A DNA stretch of 32,914 nt from positions 1 through 32,914 of the forward strand of contig DRLM01000052.1 of assembly GCA_011375345.1 (NCBI GenBank), in the 5' to 3' direction. The DNA is from Gammaproteobacteria bacterium (GTDB lineage: Bacteria > Pseudomonadota > Gammaproteobacteria > DRLM01). The notes beneath the pieces are model-generated. The model was not told the origin of the DNA. It did not search any database and saw only the letters and a program-made list of their open reading frames with translations. Positions 1 through 7,760 of this stretch are shown here, in pieces. Every line of letters starts with the position of its first letter. Positions within the stretch are counted from its first letter, which is position 1. The position numbers were made by a program, and so were the translations under genes.

Positions 1-305
1 ACCAGCAAGGCCAGGGTGCTGTCCCGGCACAATACATCGTGATCGTTCAGGTCTTCGTAGCCCAGCGCCAGACCATATACCCGCTGTGCCACCAGCTCCC
101 GTACGCTGTGCTCGATGCTCTCGGGGTTGCGGTAATCGGTAAAACACTCGGCCAGGCGATCCAGCAGGCCGATGCGATGATCCACCTCCCGCAGCAGCAG
201 TCCGACACCGTCCGAAGTGATGCGCCCACCGTCAAAACGACCGATCACTTCGCGTCGTCCCAGGGACTGAAATGCCAACTGTTCTGGTGTACACTCTGTT
301 TTCAC
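1..305 (-). CDS. IS1380-family transposase, N-terminal part (runs off window edge)
   Basis: Reading the minus strand from a GTG at 303-305 gives an open frame to the window edge: about 101 residues beginning VKTECTPEQLAFQSLGRREV and continuing through FDGGRITSDG, LLLREVD, ECFTDYRNPE and GLALGYEDLNDHD. This run is characteristic of the N-terminus of IS1380-family DDE transposases; the catalytic residues lie beyond the window. An AGAGG ribosome-binding site precedes the GTG. The element sits immediately downstream of the toxin gene of a toxin-antitoxin pair and is transcribed the same way. Whether the transposase is intact cannot be judged here. The family assignment rests on recognised sequence motifs, not on an alignment. 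Confidence 0.85.
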   Translation of the reverse strand, partial: MKTECTPEQLAFQSLGRREVIGRFDGGRITSDGVGLLLREVDHRIGLLDRLAECFTDYRNPESIEHSVRELVAQRVYGLALGYEDLNDHDVLCRDSTLALL

Positions 306-373
306 AGGCCTCTTTCTCTCGTTGCTGGTAAGTGCCTGTTAACCCTTACTTTATGCAACAAAAAGAGGCCTGT
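304..373 (-). promoter_or_regulatory. Foldback hairpin over the transposase start
   Basis: A perfect 12-bp inverted repeat (304-315 and 362-373, ACAGGCCTCTTT and its complement) is separated by 46 nt. On the minus-strand transcript the inner arm contains the AGAGG ribosome-binding site and runs into the GTG start. A weak internal promoter (TAGAAA, 17-nt spacer, CATAAA with the -10 at 350-355) would start transcripts inside the loop, omitting the outer arm. Only read-through transcripts from upstream would then fold and mask the start. The repeat is seen directly; the role is inferred by analogy with IS10 and IS50. Confidence 0.6.
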
Positions 374-400
374 TTCTATAGGGGTGGTGAGATATCCGGG

Positions 401-814
401 CTAATCCCAACCTTTCATAAGCTCGCGCGCGTTAAGCACCTGTTTGGGAAAGCGTTTTTTCAGACGATCATCAAAACTAATGAGCCTCGTTCCGCTGAGC
501 TCCGCGGCAGCCACGAACAAGGTGTCGTAGGCGGGATGATTGTGCCCCAGAGAAAGATCCAAGGCGCGCGCCCAGAGACGCTGACAAGCGATTGTGCCGG
601 TGATGAGCGCATCGGCATCAAACAATATGGCATGCGCGGTTGCTCTCTCCACACCTCCATGCTGGACCCACTGCCACAAAACATTGGTGAGTTCGGCGCG
701 CATGGAATCTGGGACAATGATGTCGTCGAGGGTTTCGAGAACGGCCATGGCTTCTTCGCCGAATTCCTCGACACCCAGCAGGGCATAGGCAAAGACCATG
801 GTGTCGACGACCAT
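401..814 (-). CDS. vapC: PIN-domain toxin, VapC/FitB type
   Basis: A 137-residue PIN-domain ribonuclease toxin, which in this family cleaves RNA through an acidic Mg2+ site. The first acidic residue is in MVVDTMVF (D4), the second in VPDSMRAEL (Glu), and the last pair is in AYDTLFVAAAELSGTRLISFDDRL. Length and motif order fit VapC. The ATG at 812-814 is preferred over a start 24 bases upstream because its A is shared with the antitoxin stop (TAATG), implying translational coupling. It is co-transcribed behind its antitoxin. An IS1380 element lies directly downstream. The RNA target cannot be predicted from sequence. Confidence 0.87.
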   Translation of the reverse strand: MVVDTMVFAYALLGVEEFGEEAMAVLETLDDIIVPDSMRAELTNVLWQWVQHGGVERATAHAILFDADALITGTIACQRLWARALDLSLGHNHPAYDTLFVAAAELSGTRLISFDDRLKKRFPKQVLNARELMKGWD

Positions 815-1038
815 TACCGCCGTCCCGTTTCCCGCCACCGACGCACTTCAGCCGCGCTGGTTTTCGGCAAGCGCTCCCAACGCTCCCGCGCCCGCTTCGC
901 TATTTCCGAGCGCTCGGCATAACGGGCCTGCAACAAAAGGCGCACTTCCTGCTCCATGGAGCAGCCATGGGACCGGGCGGACAGCTTGATCCTCTCCACC
1001 AAGTCGTCTGGCAAATTTCGAATGGTCACCGTGGCCAT
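814..1038 (-). CDS. vapB: Ribbon-helix-helix antitoxin, VapB/FitA type
   Basis: A 74-residue protein starting MATVTIRNLPDDLVERIK, the beta-strand and helix of an Arc/FitA-like ribbon-helix-helix DNA-binding domain. A basic, Arg-rich tail follows and probably wraps the toxin. The ATG at 1036-1038 is chosen because a GAGG ribosome-binding site lies 8 nt upstream; GTG and TTG codons just before it are in frame but poorly spaced. It overlaps the toxin start by 1 nt. A 9-bp palindromic operator overlaps its promoter, so it should repress its own operon together with the toxin. Confidence 0.88.
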   Translation of the reverse strand: MATVTIRNLPDDLVERIKLSARSHGCSMEQEVRLLLQARYAERSEIAKRARERWERLPKTSAAEVRRWRETGRR

Positions 1039-1074
1039 CACCAACACCTCGCTGCGTATGTGGGCCTACCCGGC

Positions 1075-1105
1075 AATGCTAGCAACGCGCTAGCATTTAG
1101 GTCAA
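1075..1105 (-). promoter_or_regulatory. vapBC promoter with palindromic autoregulatory operator
   Basis: On the minus strand a -35 TTGACC (1100-1105) is followed by an 18-nt spacer and a -10 TAGCAT (1076-1081). A perfect 9-bp inverted repeat, AATGCTAGC with a 5-nt spacer and GCTAGCATT (1075-1083 and 1089-1097), covers the -10 and much of the spacer. Its TGCTAGC half-sites resemble the TGCTATCA half-sites reported for FitA. Binding there would block RNA polymerase, the usual autoregulation of this toxin-antitoxin class. The predicted transcript start, near 1069, leaves a leader of about 30 nt before vapB. Confidence 0.72.
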
Positions 1106-1115
1106 TCTCTCCGTA

Positions 1116-2600
1116 TTATTTATGTGCCCCGTTCAAGCCCCGCTCCGCCAGCGCCACCGCCCGGAACACGGCGCGGCCTTTGTTGAGGGTCTCTTTCCAC
1201 TCGTAGCGGGGCACGGAATCGGCGACGATGCCGGCGCCGGCCTGGATGTGCAGCATGCCGTCTTTGATGACAGCGGTGCGGATGGCGATGGCGGTGTCGA
1301 GGTTGCCGTTCCAGGAGAGGTAGCCCACGGCGCCGGCGTAAATGCCGCGCTTGACCGGCTCCAGCTCGTCGATGATTTCCATGGCGCGGATCTTGGGCGC
1401 GCCGCTGACGGTGCCGGCGGGAAAGGTGGCGCGCAACACGTCCATGGGGCTGTGCCCCGGGCGGAGCCGGCCTTCCACGTTGGAGACAATGTGCATGACA
1501 TGGGAATAGCGCTCGATCACCATGTTTTCGGTAACCTTGACGCTGCCGGTTGCGGCGATGCGGCCCACGTCGTTGCGGCCCAGGTCAATGAGCATGAGGT
1601 GCTCGGCCCGCTCCTTGGGATCGGCCAGCAGCTCATCTTCCCAGGCCTGGTCTTCCGCCTCGGTGGCACCGCGGGGCCGGGTGCCGGCGATGGGGCGCAC
1701 GGTGGTGATGCCCTCTTCCAGGCGCACCAGGATTTCCGGCGAGGAGCCTGCGACGTGGAAATCCCCCAGATCCAGGTAGTACATATAGGGCGAGGGGTTG
1801 AGGCTGCGCAGGGCCCGGTAGACATCCAGCGGCCGGGCGCTTAAGGGCACGGACAGGCGCTGCGACAGCACCACCTGCATCACGTCACCGGCCGCGATGT
1901 ACGCCTTGCTGCGCTGCACCGCCCGCTCGAAACCCTCCTGAGTGAAACCGGAGACGAAATCCTGCTCCCCCACGGTGGTGGCGCGGACCTGGGGCCGGCG
2001 GGGGGTGGCGCCGGCCATGCGGCCCACCAGCCGGTCCAAGCGGGCCTGGGCCCGCTCATACGCCTCGGGCGCGGCGGGGTCGGCCTGGACGATGACGTAG
2101 AGCCTGCCCCGCAGATTGTCGAACACCACCACTTCTTCCGACACCATCAGCAAGATGTCCGGCGTCTGCAGGGGATCGTCTTTGGCGCAGCGGGCCAAGC
2201 GGGGTTCGATGTAGCGGATGGTGTCGTAGCCGAAATATCCCACCAGGCCGCCGGTGAAACGGGGCAGACCCTCCACCTGGGCCACACGGAAGCAGCGTTG
2301 ATAGCTTTCGATCCAGGCCAGGGGGTCGGCCACGCGGTGCTGCTCCACCTCCTCGCCGTCCCGGCGCACGCTCACTTCCCAGCCACGCACGCTGAGCACG
2401 GTGCGGCAGGGCAGGCCGAGGATGGAATAGCGGCCCCATTTTTCCCCTCCCTGCACTGATTCCAGCAAATAAGAATAAGGGCCGTCGGCCAGCTTGAGGT
2501 AGGCGCTGAGGGGCGTGTCCAAATCCGCCAGCACCTCGCGCATGAGGGGGATGCGGTTGTAGCCCTTTGCAGCCAGGGCCTGGAATTGGTCGCGGGTCAT
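1116..2600 (-). CDS. trpE: Anthranilate synthase component I
   Basis: A 494-residue chorismate-utilising enzyme making anthranilate from chorismate and ammonia or glutamine, the first step of tryptophan synthesis. The N-terminal domain has the LLES motif near residue 45 of the tryptophan feedback site. The C-terminal catalytic domain shows [54 protein letters not shown] and [10 protein letters not shown]. Length is normal. It follows gph and rpe on the same strand, a common gammaproteobacterial order. The glutaminase partner trpG does not follow: a vapBC pair and an IS1380 element occupy the downstream DNA. The upstream gap of 119 bp shows no Trp-rich leader peptide, so attenuation is not supported. 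Confidence 0.97.
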   Translation of the reverse strand: MTRDQFQALAAKGYNRIPLMREVLADLDTPLSAYLKLADGPYSYLLESVQGGEKWGRYSILGLPCRTVLSVRGWEVSVRRDGEEVEQHRVADPLAWIESYQRCFRVAQVEGLPRFTGGLVGYFGYDTIRYIEPRLARCAKDDPLQTPDILLMVSEEVVVFDNLRGRLYVIVQADPAAPEAYERAQARLDRLVGRMAGATPRRPQVRATTVGEQDFVSGFTQEGFERAVQRSKAYIAAGDVMQVVLSQRLSVPLSARPLDVYRALRSLNPSPYMYYLDLGDFHVAGSSPEILVRLEEGITTVRPIAGTRPRGATEAEDQAWEDELLADPKERAEHLMLIDLGRNDVGRIAATGSVKVTENMVIERYSHVMHIVSNVEGRLRPGHSPMDVLRATFPAGTVSGAPKIRAMEIIDELEPVKRGIYAGAVGYLSWNGNLDTAIAIRTAVIKDGMLHIQAGAGIVADSVPRYEWKETLNKGRAVFRAVALAERGLNGAHK

Positions 2601-2719
2601 GGTCAGTACCTGCTGAATGAATCCGATGCGAAAGACAGCTTGTGTGAGGAGCAGCGTTCACACCCGCCATCGCCCCCTGCCACGACGCGCCCGGATTGTT
2701 CCCGCCGACCCCGCCACGG

Positions 2720-3397
2720 TCAGGCCGCGTCCGCCAGCAAGGACGGCAGCTCATCCAGACGGTCGATCACGGCATCGGGCCGGGCCAGGCGGATGTCCCG
2801 GCCGTGATTGTAGCCGTAGCTCACGCAGACGATGGCAAAACCGGCCGCCCGGGCCGCTTTCACGTCGCTGATGGAATCGCCCACCATAAGGGCCCGGACC
2901 GGGGCCACACCGAAAAATGCCGCCGCGTGCAGCAACGGCAGCGGGTCGGGTTTCTTTTTGGGCAGGCTGTCACCGCTGAGCACGATGCGAAAATAGTCAT
3001 GCACGCCCAGGTCCTTGAGCAGCGGCCGGGTATAAGCCGCGGCCTTGTTGGTGACACAGCCCAAAGGGCAACCGCCCTGGCGCAAGGCCTCCAGGCCCTC
3101 CCGCACGCCGGGGTAGAGACGGCTGCGCACCGAGACATTGTCCCGGTACAAGTCCATGAACACCGGCAGGGCGCGGGCCAGCAGGCCGGGCTCCGGCTCA
3201 CCTTCCAGATTGTTCACCAGGGCGCGCTTGACCAGGCGCTCGACCCCGTTGCCCACCCAGGTGCGGACCCTGGCCTCCCCGGCTGGGGGGCGGCCGATGC
3301 GTTTGAGCATTTCGTCCACGCACCAGGACAGGTCGGGCACGCTGTCCACCAGGGTGCCGTCCAGATCGATGAGGATCATTTCAGGTTTTTTGAGCAT
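2720..3397 (-). CDS. gph: Phosphoglycolate phosphatase, HAD superfamily
   Basis: A 225-residue HAD-family phosphatase that hydrolyses 2-phosphoglycolate to glycolate. Motif I is DLDGTLVDS (nucleophile Asp and acid/base Asp), motif II lies in CVTNKA, the motif III lysine in PKKKPDP, and motif IV in MVGDSISDVKAA. The helical cap between motifs I and II and the length match Gph. It lies between rpe and trpE on the same strand, 84 bp after rpe. Two in-frame ATGs lie six codons apart and neither has a clear ribosome-binding site; the first is used. Other small HAD phosphatases are an alternative, but the neighbours favour Gph. Confidence 0.93.
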   Translation of the reverse strand: MLKKPEMILIDLDGTLVDSVPDLSWCVDEMLKRIGRPPAGEARVRTWVGNGVERLVKRALVNNLEGEPEPGLLARALPVFMDLYRDNVSVRSRLYPGVREGLEALRQGGCPLGCVTNKAAAYTRPLLKDLGVHDYFRIVLSGDSLPKKKPDPLPLLHAAAFFGVAPVRALMVGDSISDVKAARAAGFAIVCVSYGYNHGRDIRLARPDAVIDRLDELPSLLADAA

Positions 3398-3481
3398 TTG
3401 CGCAAGGGTATTGATTGACTGCCGGAGACGCGCAGCGCACCACGTATTGGTTTGGGCCGTAAGCTGGATATTGAAAAGACC

Positions 3482-4168
3482 TTACCCGGCTTTGGCCAAC
3501 TCGGCCCGCATGGCCGCCACCACGGAGTCGTAGCGGTTGGGGTCGGACTCTTTGCCGGCACCGAAGATGGCGGAACCGGCCACGAAGGTGTCGGCACCGG
3601 CTTCGGCGATGGCGCGGATGTTGTCCACTTTCACCCCGCCGTCGATCTCCAGCCGGATCGGCAGGCCGCTGTCGTCGATGAGCTTGCGGGCCGCGCGCAG
3701 TTTGCCCAGGGTGGCGGGTATAAATTTCTGACCACCGAAACCGGGGTTGACCGACATCAGCAGCACCATGTCCACCTTGTCCAGGACATAGTCCAAGTAA
3801 TCCAGCGGCGTGGCGGGGTTGAACACCAGACCGGATTTGCAGCCCGACTCGCGGATCAGCGACAAGGAACGGTCAATATGCTCCGAGGCCTCGGGGTGAA
3901 AGGTGATGTAGCTGGCCCCGGCCCGGGCGAAATCGGGAATGATGCGGTCCACGGGCTTGACCATGAGGTGCACATCAATGTCGGCGCTGACACCGTGCTT
4001 GCGCAAGGCCTCGCACACCAGCGGACCGATGGTGAGATTGGGCACGTAGTGGTTGTCCATCACGTCGAAGTGGACGATGTCCGCGCCCGCCGCCAAAACC
4101 TGGTCCACTTCCCGGCCCAGACTGGCGAAATCCGCCGACAGGATGGAAGGTGCAATTTTGTAGTCCAT
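3482..4168 (-). CDS. rpe: Ribulose-phosphate 3-epimerase
   Basis: A 228-residue TIM-barrel enzyme interconverting ribulose 5-phosphate and xylulose 5-phosphate in the pentose phosphate pathway, or the Calvin cycle if the organism has one. Diagnostic runs are [13 protein letters not shown] at the N-terminus, [18 protein letters not shown] with metal-site His and Asp, [20 protein letters not shown], and LEIDGGV with the second catalytic Asp, then [12 protein letters not shown] for phosphate binding. Length is standard. It heads the rpe-gph-trpE run and is divergent from the DUF3530 gene across 170 bp. A GAGAG-like ribosome-binding site precedes the ATG. Confidence 0.97.
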   Translation of the reverse strand: MDYKIAPSILSADFASLGREVDQVLAAGADIVHFDVMDNHYVPNLTIGPLVCEALRKHGVSADIDVHLMVKPVDRIIPDFARAGASYITFHPEASEHIDRSLSLIRESGCKSGLVFNPATPLDYLDYVLDKVDMVLLMSVNPGFGGQKFIPATLGKLRAARKLIDDSGLPIRLEIDGGVKVDNIRAIAEAGADTFVAGSAIFGAGKESDPNRYDSVVAAMRAELAKAG

Positions 4169-4338
4169 GGAAACTCTCGCCTGTTGCTTGAAAACAAAAA
4201 TCCGGATGCCGGGGTAAACGCTCCATTTTAGGTGAGTACGCGCAATAATTCACGTTTCACTTTACCCCCACTGACCGTCAAGGGCTGGCCGGGCGGGGCC
4301 GATGGTAGTGTTGTTCCCGCTCCAATCCCCGGCTCAGC

Positions 4339-5181
4339 ATGAAACCGCCTCATCATTTCGCCTTGTTGCTCTGGGCGGCGGCGATGGCCGCTGCGATGAG
4401 CGCCCATTGCGCGCAAACGCCTGAGTGGGTGGCCGCCGCCGACCCGGCGACGGTGCTGCGCCTGGGATCCGGGTCGGCGCCGGTGTTCGCCTTGCAGCGC
4501 GAGGCCTCGACACGGCCCCGGGGGACGCTTGTTATTCTGCCCGATTGGGGCGTGCCGGCCAGCGCGTCGCCTGTGGCCCGCACCCTGGCCGAGGGCCTGG
4601 CCGGACAGGGCTGGACAACGCTGACCTTGTTCTGGCCCGCAGCGGGCACCCCAACACTGGAGTCCGCCCTGAACCAGGCCCGGGAAGCGCTGGAAACCAC
4701 GCTGGCCCATCTCACCGGCCAGGGGGTGAACAAGGTTCTGGTGCTGGGCCACGGCGCCGGCGGCGTGGCCGCCGCCGACTATTTCGCCACGGTGGCCACC
4801 ACAAGGGCCCAGGGCCTGATCCTGGTGAACGCCTCCCTCCCGGCGGGCCGGGTCAGCAGCCGCTACACGCCGGCCACCCTGGCGCGCATCACGCTGCCCA
4901 TGCTCGATATTTTCGGTGCAGCGGACCGCCGGACGGCAGCCGAAGCCGGGGCCCGGGCGGCAGCGGCAAGACAAGACGCGGAGGCGGATACCCGGGGGAC
5001 AAACATGCCGCAGGCGGCGGGTGCGGACGCCAGCACCCACATCCCGCCCGGCGAAACCCAGGGCCGCACCGCCTACCGGCAGGTGCGTGTCCCCGGTGCC
5101 GACCGTGATTTCACCGGGTTGGGTGCGGTGCTGCTCAAACGCGTCCGCGGCTGGCTGGCCAAACAGACGCGGCGCCGATGA
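4339..5181 (+). CDS. DUF3530-type alpha/beta-hydrolase-fold protein, probably exported
   Basis: A 280-residue protein with a hydrophobic N-terminal segment ending near AHCAQ, consistent with a signal peptide. The body follows the DUF3530 pattern: RGTLVILPDWG, then GWTTLTLFWP, VLVLGHGAGGVAAADYF, LPMLDIFGAAD, and a C-terminal YRQVRVPGADRDF followed by LLKRVRGWL. The nucleophile elbow reads GHGAG, with Gly where a serine hydrolase has its Ser, so classical esterase activity is doubtful. An Ala/Gln-rich, low-complexity insert lies around residues 195-235. It is the only plus-strand gene in this part, divergent from rpe and convergent with the c-di-GMP gene. No function is known to me. Confidence 0.75.
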   Translation: MKPPHHFALLLWAAAMAAAMSAHCAQTPEWVAAADPATVLRLGSGSAPVFALQREASTRPRGTLVILPDWGVPASASPVARTLAEGLAGQGWTTLTLFWPAAGTPTLESALNQAREALETTLAHLTGQGVNKVLVLGHGAGGVAAADYFATVATTRAQGLILVNASLPAGRVSSRYTPATLARITLPMLDIFGAADRRTAAEAGARAAAARQDAEADTRGTNMPQAAGADASTHIPPGETQGRTAYRQVRVPGADRDFTGLGAVLLKRVRGWLAKQTRRR

Positions 5182-5221
5182 AACGGTGATCAAAACTGCC
5201 GGCGCGGGAGAGAGGCGCGCA

Positions 5222-7612
5222 TCACGCCGGCTCGCCCGCCAGAGGACGGGGCTCGGCGATGGCATGGCCTTGCACGTAGTCGATACCGGTCTCGGTGATC
5301 AGCTTGACCAGCGCTTCGTTTTCAACGCGTTTCGCCACGGTGGCCACGCCCATGGCATCGGCCACTTGCTTGATCGCCCGCACGATGGCCCTGTCCGAGG
5401 CACTGTCCAGCATGCCGGTGGTGAACGTGCCGGCGATTTTGAAGTAGTCCACCGGCATTTTTTTCAGATAGCTGAAGGAGGCCAGGCCCCCGCCGAAATC
5501 ATCCACCGCCACCCGGCAGCCCAGCTCGTGCAGGCCGGCGAACAAGCGGCTGGCATGGTGGATATGATGCACCAGGGTGGTTTCCGCCACGTCGAAGCAC
5601 AGACGCTCCGGCGCCACCCGGTTTTGGGACAGGCCCTCCCCCACCACATCCAGCAGCGCATCATCCTGCAAGGCCCCGGCGGACAGATTGACCACCGCCC
5701 CCACCACCAGACCGTCGCCACTGCGCCCGGCCAGCCAGCGGAGGGTGCGGCGGATCACCCACCGGTCCACATCGGCCATGAGCCCGAACCGCTCTGCCGT
5801 GGGAATAAAGGCACCGGGCAACAGCATGCGGCCCCCGGCTCCCACCAGCCGCACCAGCATTTCGTGATAGGGAATACGGCCAAGCTGGGGCAGAAGGGGC
5901 ATAACAGGTTGATAAAATAAAGAAAATTTCTTACCGGCCAGTGCCTCCCGCAAGGCATTGAGGCGCAGCGGGCCGTCTTTGCGCGCGGCCTTGGGCGCGT
6001 CATCACCGGCCAGCAGATGAACGCGGTTGCGACCCAGGGTCTTGGCGGTGTAACAGGCCGCGTCCGCCTCCCGCAAGGCATGAGCCACATCGACGCTGTC
6101 AGCGGTAATGGGGACCACACCGATGCTGGCACCCACTTCGAATGAGCGCCCTTCCCACACAAAACGGTAATCGCGCACCGTCGCGACCAGGGTTTCGGCG
6201 ATGGTGAGCGCTTTGTCCACCGGGCAGTTGTCCAGCAACACGCCGAACTCGTCCCCGCCAAGCCGGGCCAGCGTGTCCCGTTCGCGCACCCCTTCCTGCA
6301 ACAACGCGGTGACCTGCTTGAGCAATTCGTCACCGGCCATATGACCGACGGTGTCATTGACCAGTTTGAACTGGTCCAAATCCAGGTAGCACAGGGCGTG
6401 GCGGGCGCCGTATTCCCGGCTGGAGGCCAGCATCTGCCCCAGGCGACGCTCGAATTCGCGGCGATTGACCAGGCCGGTCAAGGCATCGTGCTGAGCATGA
6501 TACGCCAGCTCCCGGGCGGTCCGCCGCTGGGCGCTGACATCACGAAACACAATGACGCTCCCCAGCTTGCGCCCGTGCCGCCCCCGTATGGGCGAGGCGG
6601 ACAGGTCAATGGCATAGTGCTGCCCGTGGCACCCCAGGAGCAGGCTGAACTGGGTGTACTTGATCACGCGGTCGTGGCGCAGGCAGTCAACAACAGGACT
6701 GGGCAGCGGTTTCAAGGTGTCTTCGTTGACCACTTTGAGCACGTCCATCAGGTCACGCCCCAGGGCTTCCTGCTCGGAATACCCCACCAGGGTTTGCGCC
6801 ACCGGGTTCATGGCCTCGATGCGGCCCCGGGCATCGGTGACAATGACCCCCTCGCCGATGGAGCGCAGGGTGACTTCCGCTTTTTCCTTTTCCTCCGCCA
6901 GCGCAATCTCCGCCAGCTTGCGCTCGCTGATCTCCCGCCCCAGGGCCGCAGTCCGCTCGCGCACGCGCATTTCCATTTCCTCATGGGCCTTGCGCAACAT
7001 TTCTTCGGCCTGGCGCTGGGCGGTGATGTCCTCGTGAATGAGGACAACTTCTTTGATGGTCTGCCCTTCGCGCACGGGATAGATGAAGGCGCGCACCCAG
7101 CGGGGGGCACCGGCACCCGCGCGGGTCTTCTTGGGATCGTATTGAATGGGTGGGATCTCGACAAACTCCCCGGCGAAACCACGCTCCAGGTAAGGCAAGA
7201 CGCCATGGCTGTCCAGTTGGGGATCCTGGAGGATGTTGTAATGGTCGGCGAACTCCGGCGGGCTCTCCCAGAGCCGCTCCCAGGCCTTGTTGACCGCTAT
7301 GCTTTCACCGTCGGAGGAAAAGATCTGAATACTGAAGGGAGAGTGTTCAAAAAGTGCGCGGTTGCGCAAGCGGGTTGCCTGCAGTTCTTTTTGCAAACCG
7401 GCGACGGCATCACTCTCCCCGGAGGAACCCCCGCCTGACTCACTGAGGGACAACTCCCAGGTCCCTTCATCACTAAAGCAGGAAAAGCGGTGACGGCCCC
7501 GCGGTGGGAAAAACTGATCTTCCGCAAAACCACCCCAGCGACTGTCCGGATAGCCGTTTGTTGCCCAGATCCGCTCTTGCCCCCCCTCGGCGGTATACGT
7601 GATAAAGCGCAT
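5222..7612 (-). CDS. PAS-PAS-GGDEF-EAL c-di-GMP signalling protein with degenerate EAL site
   Basis: A 796-residue cytoplasmic protein with no membrane segment. In order: an N-terminal stretch (1-80) of unknown type; a PAS/PAC sensor (about 85-205, ending EDITAQRQAEE); a coiled coil (205-245); a second PAS (about 245-360); a GGDEF domain with LGGDEF at 452-456 and an RERD inhibitory site at 443-446; and an EAL domain from about 550. The cyclase site looks intact. In the EAL domain, Glu584 (EML), the VNLS Asn, the AETTL Glu, the VDDFGGG pair, the YFKI Lys and the VQGH Gln are present. However, Lys761 (VAKRVE) replaces the Glu of the usual AEGVE, reported as the general base in RocR. A net diguanylate cyclase is predicted. 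It lies just beyond the act operon terminator but has its own promoter. Confidence 0.93.
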   Translation of the reverse strand: MRFITYTAEGGQERIWATNGYPDSRWGGFAEDQFFPPRGRHRFSCFSDEGTWELSLSESGGGSSGESDAVAGLQKELQATRLRNRALFEHSPFSIQIFSSDGESIAVNKAWERLWESPPEFADHYNILQDPQLDSHGVLPYLERGFAGEFVEIPPIQYDPKKTRAGAGAPRWVRAFIYPVREGQTIKEVVLIHEDITAQRQAEEMLRKAHEEMEMRVRERTAALGREISERKLAEIALAEEKEKAEVTLRSIGEGVIVTDARGRIEAMNPVAQTLVGYSEQEALGRDLMDVLKVVNEDTLKPLPSPVVDCLRHDRVIKYTQFSLLLGCHGQHYAIDLSASPIRGRHGRKLGSVIVFRDVSAQRRTARELAYHAQHDALTGLVNRREFERRLGQMLASSREYGARHALCYLDLDQFKLVNDTVGHMAGDELLKQVTALLQEGVRERDTLARLGGDEFGVLLDNCPVDKALTIAETLVATVRDYRFVWEGRSFEVGASIGVVPITADSVDVAHALREADAACYTAKTLGRNRVHLLAGDDAPKAARKDGPLRLNALREALAGKKFSLFYQPVMPLLPQLGRIPYHEMLVRLVGAGGRMLLPGAFIPTAERFGLMADVDRWVIRRTLRWLAGRSGDGLVVGAVVNLSAGALQDDALLDVVGEGLSQNRVAPERLCFDVAETTLVHHIHHASRLFAGLHELGCRVAVDDFGGGLASFSYLKKMPVDYFKIAGTFTTGMLDSASDRAIVRAIKQVADAMGVATVAKRVENEALVKLITETGIDYVQGHAIAEPRPLAGEPA

Positions 7613-7674
7613 TAGACCTGTCCTCTTGTTGGCACGGCGTGCCTGTTATTATTCTGTTCGCCCGCGTAACGCCG

Positions 7675-7703
7675 ATTATACCCCGATCCGGAACTGCAAA
7701 AAA
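7675..7703 (-). promoter_or_regulatory. Promoter of the PAS-GGDEF-EAL gene
   Basis: A perfect -10 TATAAT (7675-7680, minus strand) lies 17 nt from a run of T residues (7698-7708) at the -35 position. The -35 match to TTGACA is poor (TTTTTT), so the T-run may act as an UP-like or bent element. The same T-run is the tail of the upstream act operon terminator. The predicted start of transcription is near 7668, about 55 nt before the ATG, and an AAGAGGACAGG ribosome-binding region precedes the start codon. Confidence 0.6.
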
Positions 7704-7734
7704 AAAAAGAACGCCACCGCGATTGCGGTGGCGT
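7698..7734 (-). terminator. Intrinsic terminator of the act operon
   Basis: On the minus strand a perfect 10-bp GC-rich stem (7725-7734 with 7711-7720, ACGCCACCGC paired with GCGGTGGCGT) closes a 4-nt loop. After TC it is followed by an 11-nt T-run (7698-7708). It lies 27 bp beyond the actF stop codon, so it should end transcription of actABCDEF before the downstream signalling gene. Confidence 0.92.
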
Positions 7735-7760
7735 CCCCTGGGACGGACAGCAGCAACAAC

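Larger units (their letters stand above)
1..384 (-). mobile_element. IS1380-family insertion sequence, transposase-proximal end
   Basis: The element contains the partial transposase and its leader. Its outer end is inferred near 381-384, where the minus strand reads CCCTATAGAAACAGG, a plausible start for an IS1380-type terminal inverted repeat. The exact boundary and the target duplication cannot be set because the other end lies outside the window. The vapC stop codon is at 401-403, so the element landed about 20 bp beyond an intact toxin gene. Confidence 0.7.

Noticed and set aside
814-838. Upstream GTG/ATG-type start extending VapC by 8 residues
   Set aside because: The extension would overlap the antitoxin by 25 nt, while the ATG at 814 forms the usual TAATG coupled junction.
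2601-2719. Possible trp attenuator leader ahead of trpE
   Set aside because: A weak 6-bp inverted repeat (2642-2647 and 2658-2663) exists, but no leader peptide with consecutive Trp codons and no terminator T-run was found.
5198-5231. GCCGGCG/CGCCGGC stem as a bidirectional terminator between the DUF3530 and GGDEF-EAL genes
   Set aside because: The loop is about 20 nt, no T-run follows on either strand, and it overlaps the coding end.
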